Source: an uncultured Flavobacteriales bacterium (lineage in GTDB: Bacteria; Bacteroidota; Bacteroidia; Flavobacteriales_D; Sanyastnellaceae). Taken from it: a DNA stretch of 5,660 nt. Below the pieces are notes generated by a model, which saw only the letters and a list, made by a program, of their open reading frames with translations, did not search any database and was not told the origin of the DNA. Shown piece after piece: positions 1-5,660 of the stretch (the first letter of the stretch is position 1; the number at the start of each line of letters is the position of its first letter). Made by a program: the position numbers and the translations under genes. Location of the stretch: assembly GCA_937890245.1 (NCBI GenBank), contig CALACF010000465.1, positions 1 through 5,660 on the forward strand. Reading direction: 5' to 3'.

Positions 1-845
1 CCAACAACGCGCATTCCGCAGGGTTTGAGGGCTTGTTCTAGTGTCCGCACATCGCTTGGGAAGAAACCGGAGAACAAGGCCGTGGCGCCGGGCTTGAGGA
101 CCTTTCTGTAGGCGGCCATGTCGCGCGTGAGGATGTTGCGATTGATGTTGGCAAGTAGGAAATCAAATTGTGGGACGTCCTCGGCTCCGAGCTGATTGGC
201 GCCGCCCAGACGTACCTGAATGTCGGCTGGAGAGCCATCATTCAAGGGATTCAAAGCGATGTTTTCCTGCGTGTTGCGCGTGCACCACTCGTCGATGTCG
301 ATCGCCCAAACGGGTGCCGCTCCGCGAAGCTTGGCGTAGATGGCCAAGACGCCTGAGCCGCAGCCCATGTCCAGCACGGATTTCCCCGCCCAATCCATGT
401 GCTCCATCTGCGCGAGAATGCCCCGCGTGGTTTCGTGGTGGCCCGTGCCGAAGGCCATCTGCGGCTGGATTACAATTTCGCGACCGAAGCTTGGGTCGGC
501 CGCGTGAAACGTCGCACGTACACGCAATTGCTCGCTCACCACAACCGGCTCATAGGCCTGCTCCCACTCGGCATTCCAATTCTTCTCCTGCACTTCGCTG
601 ATGGCCCAATGCTCACACCCCAAGGCTGCTAGCTTTTCGCCAACTTCCTCCATTTCTGCGATGTCGACCTCTGCCTTCAGGCCATAGGCGTGCAATCCCT
701 GCACGTCTGTTTCGAACATGCTGAAGCCCACTTCTGACAGCCAGGCGGCTGCAATTTCGTGGCCTGGTTCAGCCGGGCTACAGCGCAATTCAAGATGCAG
801 CCACTTCGCTTCGATGGAGGGCTCTTTTTCAGCAGAATCGCTCAT
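1..845 (-). CDS. prmA: Ribosomal protein L11 methyltransferase PrmA (3' end cut by window edge)
   Basis: SAM-dependent class I methyltransferase that, in its family, methylates ribosomal protein L11 in the cytoplasm. I translated 281 complete codons from the ATG at 845-843, and the frame is open to the window edge. An N-terminal substrate-recognition region (about 1-120) is followed by the Rossmann methyltransferase domain. Visible motifs are the PrmA signature FGTGHHETTRG (132-142), SAM motif I DMGCGSGVLAI (159-169), the acidic motif IDID (182-185), the ANINRNIL motif at 232-239 that stands where NPPY sits in related enzymes, and SGFF near 259-262. ANINRNIL is typical of Bacteroidota PrmA. 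Family length is about 275-290 aa, so only roughly ten residues should be missing. The start codon overlaps the tpiA stop (ATGA at 845-842), which suggests one mRNA and translational coupling. No Shine-Dalgarno sequence precedes it. Family assignment is very secure. Confidence 0.95.
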   Translation of the reverse strand, partial: MSDSAEKEPSIEAKWLHLELRCSPAEPGHEIAAAWLSEVGFSMFETDVQGLHAYGLKAEVDIAEMEEVGEKLAALGCEHWAISEVQEKNWNAEWEQAYEPVVVSEQLRVRATFHAADPSFGREIVIQPQMAFGTGHHETTRGILAQMEHMDWAGKSVLDMGCGSGVLAIYAKLRGAAPVWAIDIDEWCTRNTQENIALNPLNDGSPADIQVRLGGANQLGAEDVPQFDFLLANINRNILTRDMAAYRKVLKPGATALFSGFFPSDVRTLEQALKPCGMRVV

Positions 846-1633
846 GTTGGACAGGCTGTTGATTGAGCTGCAACGACAATCGCAGCGAAAGAAACAGGGT
901 CCAATGCAGCGCCGCCGATCAAGCCGCCATCGACGTCGGGGCATGCAAAAAGCTCGGCGGCATTCGATGGTTTGCACGAGCCGCCGTACAAGATGCGCGT
1001 GGCGCTGGCCAATTCGTCGCCGTGCAACTCGCCGATTATGCTGCGGATGAACGCGTGCATTTCTTGGGCCTGCATAGTGGATGCTGTAACGCCGGTGCCA
1101 ATGGCCCAGATGGGCTCGTAGGCGATGTCGACGCGAGACATGTCAGCGGCGGAGAGGTCGGCGGTGGCCGCCGTAATTTGTCCTTGCACCCAGTCGTGGT
1201 GCGCGCCTGACTCCCTGCATTCCAAGCTCTCGCCGCAGCAGAGGATGGGGCGGAGGCCGGCGTCCAATGCGTGACGAAGTTGTGTCGCTACGTGCTGGTC
1301 GGTTTCGGCGTGGTCCGCGCGTCGCTCGCTGTGGCCCAAGATGACCATGTCCACGCCGCAGCTCGCGAGCATGTCTGCAGTGAAGTCACCTGTGTGCGCT
1401 CCGGGCTCGACGTGGCTGCAATGTTGGGCGCCAACTTTGAAGGCGCCGTTTATTTGCTGGGCCCAAGCCGCGAGATAGGGCGACGGCGGGGCGATCATGA
1501 CGTCACAGCCCTGGTCCTTCTGGCTTGTGTCGCCAGCGTTTTGGAGCGCGGTTTTGAGCGCGTCTACAAACAATTGGGCCTCGTTGAAGAGCTTGTTGCA
1601 CTTCCAGTTCCCTGCTACCAGCATTTTTGCCAT
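842..1633 (-). CDS. tpiA: Triosephosphate isomerase
   Basis: Interconverts dihydroxyacetone phosphate and glyceraldehyde 3-phosphate in glycolysis and gluconeogenesis; a cytosolic TIM barrel, usually a homodimer. From the chosen ATG the protein is 263 aa, close to the family's 250-260. Visible residues are the N-terminal AGNWKCN with catalytic Lys11, ILGHSERR with electrophile His101, YEPIWAIGTG with catalytic base Glu173, the loop-6 segment running through about 185, YGGSCKP (216-222) and the phosphate-binding VDGGLIGGAAL (234-244). Loop 6 reads GTGVTAS where many homologues have GTGKTAT. I chose the ATG at 1633 (MAKMLVAGNW). The frame stays open to a TTG at 1654, but those seven extra residues lie outside the conserved fold. 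A second ATG at 1624 (MLVAGNW) is a real alternative, since a GGAAAG sits directly before 1633 and would be better spaced for 1624. It is first gene of a tpiA-prmA unit. Confidence 0.97.
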   Translation of the reverse strand: MAKMLVAGNWKCNKLFNEAQLFVDALKTALQNAGDTSQKDQGCDVMIAPPSPYLAAWAQQINGAFKVGAQHCSHVEPGAHTGDFTADMLASCGVDMVILGHSERRADHAETDQHVATQLRHALDAGLRPILCCGESLECRESGAHHDWVQGQITAATADLSAADMSRVDIAYEPIWAIGTGVTASTMQAQEMHAFIRSIIGELHGDELASATRILYGGSCKPSNAAELFACPDVDGGLIGGAALDPVSFAAIVVAAQSTACPT

Positions 1634-1651
1634 CTTTCCACGATTGTGCGG

Positions 1652-1659
1652 CAAATCTA
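1652..1659 (-). promoter_or_regulatory. Candidate Bacteroidota-type -7 element for tpiA-prmA
   Basis: On the minus strand the sequence reads TAGATTTG, an exact match to the TAnnTTTG -7 element of the Bacteroidota primary sigma factor. A start site a few bases downstream (about 1648) would give a 5' leader of about 15 nt before the tpiA ATG, a sensible length. I see no TTG at the expected -33 position, so the match is partial. Position and match are seen directly; the function is inference. Confidence 0.4.
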
Positions 1660-1714
1660 CTGCGGCTTGCTTGACTGGGAGGTGTTGTCCGCAGCGTTGC
1701 TCGTAGCGATACGC

Positions 1715-1734
1715 ATAGTCTCATATAATACTAT
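1715..1734. promoter_or_regulatory. Short inverted repeat in the divergent tpiA/recQ gap, possible operator
   Basis: ATAGT (1715-1719) and ACTAT (1730-1734) form perfect 5-bp inverted half-sites with a 10-bp spacer. The spacer contains the TATAAT at 1724-1729. The centre-to-centre distance of 15 bp and its place over a possible promoter suit a dimeric regulator. Half-sites this short can arise by chance in an AT-rich patch, and no regulator gene is nearby. Confidence 0.2.
1724..1729 (+). promoter_or_regulatory. Candidate -10-like box for recQ
   Basis: TATAAT lies 24 bp before the first recQ ATG, in the only AT-rich patch of the gap. No good -35 sits 16-18 bp upstream; the nearest TTG-containing hexamer (1697-1702) is 21 bp away. 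Because Bacteroidota use TAnnTTTG rather than TATAAT, a rival is the 5-of-6 match TACCTTCG at 1738-1745, which would leave almost no leader before the ATG at 1754 and favour the ATG at 1790. I cannot decide between them. Confidence 0.3.
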
Positions 1735-1753
1735 CACTACCTTCGAATTCCTT

Positions 1754-3655
1754 ATGTCAAAGGCTACTTCAGAATCTGAGTCATCTAATATGCCAAGTGA
1801 TGCGCGTGCGACACTTAAGGAGCACTGGGGCTATGACGATTTCCGGCCGATCCAACAGCCTGTGATCGATGCGGCTTGCGCGGGTCGCGATGTTTTTGCG
1901 GTGCTGCCGACTGGTGGCGGTAAATCGATCTGCTATCAGGTGCCGGGCTTGATGAGGGGGGGCGTTTGCTTGGTGGTGTCGCCGCTTGTGGCGCTGATGC
2001 AGGACCAGGTCGCGGGGCTGAAGAAACGTGGGTTGGCCGCGGCCGCGCTGGCGGGCGCGTTGCCACGTGGGGGCGCCGAACGGATTTTGGACAACTTCCG
2101 GTTTGGGCCGCCCGGGTTTTTGTTTGTTGCGCCTGAACGGCTGGGGAGCCCGCTCTTTGTGGAGCGGCTGAAGGCCATGGATGTTCGGACGATTGCCGTC
2201 GATGAGGCCCACTGTGTCAGCAGTTGGGGCCATGACTTTCGTGCGGACTATTTGGAGTTGGCTGCGCTTCGTGAGATTCACCCCGATGCATCATGGATCG
2301 CCCTGACGGCAACGGCCACCGGTCAAGTGGGCCGCGATGTTGTGGACTTGCTCGCGCTGGAAAGCCCCGTGCTGGTTCGTGCGCCTTTGCGGCGGGAAAA
2401 CTTGGAATTTCGCGTGGAGTTTGTTGAGGATGCGGCCACGGTTCTGCATTTCTGGGCGCAGGGTTTAACCGGCACAGCGCTCTTGTATGTAAGGACCCGG
2501 GCCGAAGCTGAGCACCGGGCAGCGCTGCTTCGTGGCGCCGGGCGCCGGGCGGCTGCGTACCATGCAGGGATGCCGCAGAAAGACCGGGAACGCGCCCAAA
2601 GACAGTGGATAAGCGGAGAGCTCGAAGTGCTTGCTTGCACCAGTGCATTTGGCATGGGCATCGACAAGCCGGACGTTCGACATATTGCCCATGCCCACCT
2701 GCCAGATGGACCGGAGGCGTATATCCAAGAAGCGGGGCGCGCTGGGCGCGATGGTTTGCCCGCGACTGCTGAGCTGTTTTTGGATGGGAAGTCGATTGCT
2801 GCGGCAGGTGAACGATTGGCCTTGGAAATTCCCAGCATGGAAAATGTCAGGCGTGTATTCCAACACCTCGCAAACCAACTCGGAACGCCAGTGGGCAGTG
2901 TGGACGAAGGAGGCGGCGTGGATCTGCGCCAGGCAGCCGACCATTTAAAGATATCGCTGCCCCATGTCAAAAAGTCGATTGATTTGCTTGCCAGGGCTGG
3001 GTACTTAAAGGCGGGCGAGGCCTCGCGGCATTACGCATTCACGTGGAAAACAGAGCTCGAGACCCTGCGTGCAGAGGCGCAAACCCACCGACCGGACGCC
3101 CCCCTACTCGACCTCCTGATCAGGCGGTATGGCGGGGGAACCGGCGCGCCGCAACTGCAAATCGAAGGACTGTCACGGCAACTCGGGGAGGCCGAAAAAC
3201 TCGTTTTACAGCGGCTTGAACATCTGGCCGACCGGCAGTTTATCGCCTTCTACCCACCCCAGCACCGCGTTTATATTTCATTTGAAGAGGCGCGAACTGC
3301 GGCTGAAAAAATCAGTTTTCCAGCGGGGATTTACATCGACCGAATCAAAGCAGCGAAGGCGCGGCATGTTGCGATGAAGAATTGGGCTGAAGGCTTGAAG
3401 TGCAGGGCCGTCGCGTTGGAGTCGTATTTCTCTGATGATGAAGAAGCTGGGACTTGTGGCGTGTGCGATGTGTGTGCGCCACCGCCCGATCCGACGGCGG
3501 AAAAAGTACTTGAGGCCATCGGCAATGGGCTTCCTGGATCAGAGCTCGGCCGGCATTTTTCGCCCCGACATCACGAAAAGGTGCGGGATATTTTGCGCGG
3601 CTTAAGAGACCAAGGACGCGTGGGATGGGACCGTATGCGCATCTTCAAAAGCTAG
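1754..3655 (+). CDS. recQ: RecQ-family ATP-dependent DNA helicase (short form without HRDC)
   Basis: Superfamily 2 3'-to-5' DNA helicase acting in recombination and replication repair. From ATG 1754 the product is 633 aa. In order: RecQ motif 0 (WGYDDFRP, 25-32), Walker A TGGGKS (53-58), motif Ia SPLVALMQDQV (76-86), DEAH box (150-153), aromatic-rich loop SSWGHDFR (156-163), motif III ALTATAT (183-189), motif V FGMGIDKPDVR (299-309) and motif VI QEAGRAGRDG (325-334). A winged-helix-like region follows, then zinc ligands Cys550, Cys568, Cys571 and Cys574 in a CR...YF...CGVCDVC pattern, then a 59-residue tail. No HRDC domain is present. This matches the second RecQ type common in Bacteroidota. 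ATG 1790 (621 aa, MPSDAR) is an equally plausible start because the extra 12 residues are Ser-rich and unconserved. The frame is open upstream to 1271, but that part is antisense to tpiA and is not taken as coding. The next gene follows after 13 bp. Confidence 0.94.
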   Translation: MSKATSESESSNMPSDARATLKEHWGYDDFRPIQQPVIDAACAGRDVFAVLPTGGGKSICYQVPGLMRGGVCLVVSPLVALMQDQVAGLKKRGLAAAALAGALPRGGAERILDNFRFGPPGFLFVAPERLGSPLFVERLKAMDVRTIAVDEAHCVSSWGHDFRADYLELAALREIHPDASWIALTATATGQVGRDVVDLLALESPVLVRAPLRRENLEFRVEFVEDAATVLHFWAQGLTGTALLYVRTRAEAEHRAALLRGAGRRAAAYHAGMPQKDRERAQRQWISGELEVLACTSAFGMGIDKPDVRHIAHAHLPDGPEAYIQEAGRAGRDGLPATAELFLDGKSIAAAGERLALEIPSMENVRRVFQHLANQLGTPVGSVDEGGGVDLRQAADHLKISLPHVKKSIDLLARAGYLKAGEASRHYAFTWKTELETLRAEAQTHRPDAPLLDLLIRRYGGGTGAPQLQIEGLSRQLGEAEKLVLQRLEHLADRQFIAFYPPQHRVYISFEEARTAAEKISFPAGIYIDRIKAAKARHVAMKNWAEGLKCRAVALESYFSDDEEAGTCGVCDVCAPPPDPTAEKVLEAIGNGLPGSELGRHFSPRHHEKVRDILRGLRDQGRVGWDRMRIFKS

Positions 3656-3668
3656 CTACCTTCGCGCC

Positions 3669-4913
3669 ATGATGGAAAGCTGTGAAGTTGTACTGAAGAA
3701 GGGCCGTGCGGCCAGTGTGGGTCGCGGTCATCCGTGGATTTTTTCGGGTGCTATTGAGCGGCTCGTGCTGCCAAACGACACACAGGCCGAACCGCCCGTA
3801 GAAGGCGATTGGGTCCGGGTGACCGACGCCCAAGGGCGCCCCATCGGTTGGGGCCATTGGGGCGAGGCCACGATTGCCGTGCGCCTCTTGGAGCGAACCG
3901 GGCGGCAGGAAGGCACGCCTACTTCGGATTGGTGGGCCGGCCAATTGCAGAGCGCCATTGCCTGGCGCCGGCGATGGGGCTTGATCAGCGGTGAACAGAC
4001 CAATTGTTGTCGCCTCGTTCACGGCGAGGGCGACGGGCTGAGCGGCCTGATCGTGGATTGGTATGGCGGCATTGCAGTGATCCAGACCCACACCTTGGGG
4101 ATGCACCGCGCCCTGCCGCAGATTGTGGCCGGCCTCAAGTTTGCCTTAGGCGGTGAGCTGAAAGGCATCGCCAGCCGAAGCGGAAAATTATTGAAATCCC
4201 ATGGTGACACCTTGGGAACAGAGATGAGTGCCGAGGGCTGGATCGAGCCCCCGACTGATGATGCCAATGGCGTAACTGCTGTCGTTGAAAACGGATTGAG
4301 CTATGAAATTGACGTGCTCCTCGGTCAGAAAACCGGCTTCTACTTAGACCAGCGAGACAACCGAGATATCGTGCGGCAGTTTGCCGCCGGGCGGGACGTT
4401 TTGAACGCTTTTTCCTACACAGGCGGATTTTCTTTGGCGGCGCTTGCTGGTGGCGCCAAATCGGTCGTGAGTTTGGACGCCAGTGCGCCGGCTTTGGAGA
4501 TTTGCGAGAAAAATGTGGCACTCAATGAAGAATGTGACGACGCCAAGCACAGTGTGTCATGCGGAGATGTATTGGCCTATGTGCGCGGTTGCGAATCCCT
4601 GCCCGATCTCGTGATTTTGGATCCGCCGGCCTATGCCAAGTCGCGCTCAGCTCGGCACCGCGCAGTGCAGGGCTACAAGCGATTGAATCTGGAGACGCTG
4701 AAACGTTTGCCAACCGACGCGCTTCTCTTTACGTTCTCATGCTCCCAGGTTGTGGACGCCGGATTGTTCGAAGACACGATCATTGCTGCGGCGATTGAGT
4801 CGGGACGCAACGTGCGGATCATCAAACGCCTCGGCCAACCAACCGACCACCCCATCAGCGCATTCCACCCTGAGGGCGCCTACTTGAAAGGGTTGTTGTT
4901 GGCGGTGGACTGA
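3669..4913 (+). CDS. rlmI: Class I SAM-dependent rRNA methyltransferase, RlmI-like (23S rRNA m5C)
   Basis: The RlmI group places 5-methylcytosine on 23S rRNA (C1962 in E. coli numbering). The product is 414 aa, near the family's roughly 390-400. An N-terminal PUA-like RNA-binding domain (about 1-75, with GHPWIFSGAI at 20-29) leads to a central segment with RLVHGEGDGLSGLIVD (115-130). Then come QKTGFYLDQRDNR (220-232), SAM motif I around DVLNAFSYTGGFSL (243-256), the acidic SLDAS (268-272), DPPAYAKS (318-325) and FTFSCSQ (354-360), whose Cys358 is the likely catalytic cysteine. HPEGAYLKG lies near the C-terminus. Two consecutive ATGs (3669 and 3672) begin the frame with no Shine-Dalgarno ahead, and either could be used. 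It follows recQ by 13 bp and is probably co-transcribed. Family membership is secure; the exact rRNA base is inferred from the family, and related Bacteroidota proteins are often named only as class I rRNA methyltransferases. Confidence 0.9.
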   Translation: MMESCEVVLKKGRAASVGRGHPWIFSGAIERLVLPNDTQAEPPVEGDWVRVTDAQGRPIGWGHWGEATIAVRLLERTGRQEGTPTSDWWAGQLQSAIAWRRRWGLISGEQTNCCRLVHGEGDGLSGLIVDWYGGIAVIQTHTLGMHRALPQIVAGLKFALGGELKGIASRSGKLLKSHGDTLGTEMSAEGWIEPPTDDANGVTAVVENGLSYEIDVLLGQKTGFYLDQRDNRDIVRQFAAGRDVLNAFSYTGGFSLAALAGGAKSVVSLDASAPALEICEKNVALNEECDDAKHSVSCGDVLAYVRGCESLPDLVILDPPAYAKSRSARHRAVQGYKRLNLETLKRLPTDALLFTFSCSQVVDAGLFEDTIIAAAIESGRNVRIIKRLGQPTDHPISAFHPEGAYLKGLLLAVD

Positions 4914-4934
4914 GTCGATAAATGCGCCAGCACT

Positions 4935-5621
4935 TCACGGGCTGAGCCGCTCGGGGATCCACGTGCCAGAAGACGCCTGGGTACAGCGGATGCGGTCGTG
5001 CAGGCGGCTCGGTCGTCCCTGCCAAAATTCAAAATTATGCGGCACAAAGGCGTATCCGCCCCAATGCGATGGGCGCGCGACGTTGCGGCCTTCAAAACGA
5101 GCTGCAGCCTCGACGAGTTGCTCTTCGAGCTGGGAACGGGCATCGATGACTTCGCTCTGCAAGGATGCCCAAGCGCCGAGTTGACTTCCGCGTGGGCGCG
5201 AGGAGAAGTAGGCGTCGCAAGCGGCCTCGCTCAAGGGAACGGCCCGCCCCATCATGCGGACTTGCCGCTCGAGCTCCTTCCAGTAAAAGGTAACGGAACA
5301 GCGCGGGTCGGCAGCGAGCTGACGGCCCTTCTCACTGTTGAAGTTGGTGAAGAAGGAGAGTGATTTGATTGGCTTACCCCCCGTGGACGCCTTGTCGTCA
5401 ATCGATCGGATCAGCACGACCCGGGCATCGGGGGCTCCATCAAACGTCAGAGAGCTGAGCACCATCGCGTTGTAGTCCTCAAGGCCCGCATTTTTTGCTG
5501 CTGAAAGCCATTGTGCGAAGAAGGCCCACGGGTCATTTTCGACGGCTTGCAAGCTCGATTCGTCGAGGGTGGAATGTTCGAATTCTCGACGATCGGAGAA
5601 GTGTTGGCTTTGATCAGACAT
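4935..5621 (-). CDS. pdxH: Pyridoxamine 5'-phosphate oxidase
   Basis: FMN-dependent oxidase converting pyridoxine or pyridoxamine 5'-phosphate to pyridoxal 5'-phosphate, the last step of vitamin B6 synthesis and salvage; a cytosolic homodimer with a split-barrel fold. The 228-aa product is slightly longer than the usual 210-220. Visible motifs are RVVLIR (67-72), FFTNFNSEKGR (90-100, FMN phosphate region), YWKELERQVR (113-122), SRPRGSQLGAWAS (141-153), HWGGY (186-190) and FWQGRPSRLHDR (199-210). In the last, Arg206 and His208 correspond to E. coli Arg197 and His199 at the substrate site. The chain ends in ERLSP, as expected for a complete C-terminus. An extra stretch of about nine residues lies between RVVLIR and FFTN. 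The ATG at 5621 fits family N-termini. The frame is open to the window edge, but no other start codon occurs in those 13 codons. No Shine-Dalgarno is seen. It converges on the rRNA methyltransferase gene. Confidence 0.96.
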   Translation of the reverse strand: MSDQSQHFSDRREFEHSTLDESSLQAVENDPWAFFAQWLSAAKNAGLEDYNAMVLSSLTFDGAPDARVVLIRSIDDKASTGGKPIKSLSFFTNFNSEKGRQLAADPRCSVTFYWKELERQVRMMGRAVPLSEAACDAYFSSRPRGSQLGAWASLQSEVIDARSQLEEQLVEAAARFEGRNVARPSHWGGYAFVPHNFEFWQGRPSRLHDRIRCTQASSGTWIPERLSP

Positions 5622-5660
5622 GGCGTTTGTCGTTGTCGTTAACTCTTCAGGCGGATTCCG

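Noticed and set aside
863..1210. 115-codon plus-strand open frame inside tpiA
   Set aside because: It is fully antisense to conserved tpiA codons, with no family resemblance or start signal.
1271..1753. Open frame continuing upstream of recQ, which would make a 794-residue protein
   Set aside because: It lies antisense to most of tpiA, has no recognisable domain, and the RecQ fold begins only after 1790. GC-rich coding DNA often leaves the opposite strand open.
2323..2970. 215-codon minus-strand open frame inside recQ
   Set aside because: It is antisense to conserved helicase motifs. Its Ser/Pro/Arg-rich composition is that of a shadow frame.
3645..4106. 153-codon minus-strand open frame under the rRNA methyltransferase gene
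   Set aside because: It is antisense to the PUA-like and central domains, with no recognisable motif.
4938..4960. Possible terminator hairpin around GGCTGAGCC near the 3' end of pdxH
   Set aside because: The stem is only three pairs, lies inside the pdxH coding sequence, and no T run follows.
4998..5363. 121-codon plus-strand open frame inside pdxH
   Set aside because: It is antisense to the conserved PdxH motifs; a shadow frame.
5626..5639. Tandem AACGAC/AACGAC just upstream of pdxH
   Set aside because: Two short copies are within chance expectation, with no clear promoter or operator match.
5639..5660. Possible end of another minus-strand gene upstream of pdxH (a short frame ending in TAA at 5641-5639)
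   Set aside because: Only six codons before the stop are visible, which is too short to support a gene. A second frame also stops nearby, so neither can be preferred.

Overview
The window is a compact stretch of bacterial chromosome, GC-rich (by eye, in the high 50s percent), holding five conserved housekeeping genes and almost no non-coding DNA. I see no mobile element, CRISPR array, RNA gene, phage gene or accessory island. Several protein features point to a GC-rich member of the Bacteroidota. PrmA has an ANINRNIL-type motif, tpiA is followed directly by prmA, and RecQ is the roughly 630-residue type with its zinc cysteines near the C-terminus. None of the starts has a convincing Shine-Dalgarno sequence at normal spacing, and one upstream element matches the Bacteroidota -7 consensus TAnnTTTG exactly. 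The lineage is inferred from family knowledge and was not tested by phylogeny.

Layout. On the minus strand, positions 1-1633 hold tpiA followed by prmA (ribosomal protein L11 methyltransferase). They are fused translationally by an ATGA stop/start overlap, and prmA runs off the left edge probably about ten codons before its end. A 120-bp divergent intergenic region (1634-1753) carries the candidate promoters for both directions, including an AT-rich patch with a short inverted repeat. On the plus strand, recQ (from 1754) is followed after 13 bp by an RlmI-like 23S rRNA cytosine methyltransferase gene ending at 4913. On the minus strand, pdxH (pyridoxamine 5'-phosphate oxidase) fills 4935-5621 and converges on the methyltransferase gene with only 21 bp between the stops. 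The last 39 bp lie upstream of pdxH and hold no recognisable signal.

Functionally the genes cover central carbon metabolism (TpiA), modification of the translation apparatus (PrmA on protein L11, the RlmI-like enzyme on rRNA), DNA repair (RecQ) and cofactor salvage (PdxH). The two transcription units share no evident pathway beyond general growth. I find no sign of a previously undescribed system. The points worth a second look are the divergent promoter region, the zinc-motif placement in RecQ, a small insertion in PdxH, and the very tight packing of the genes.
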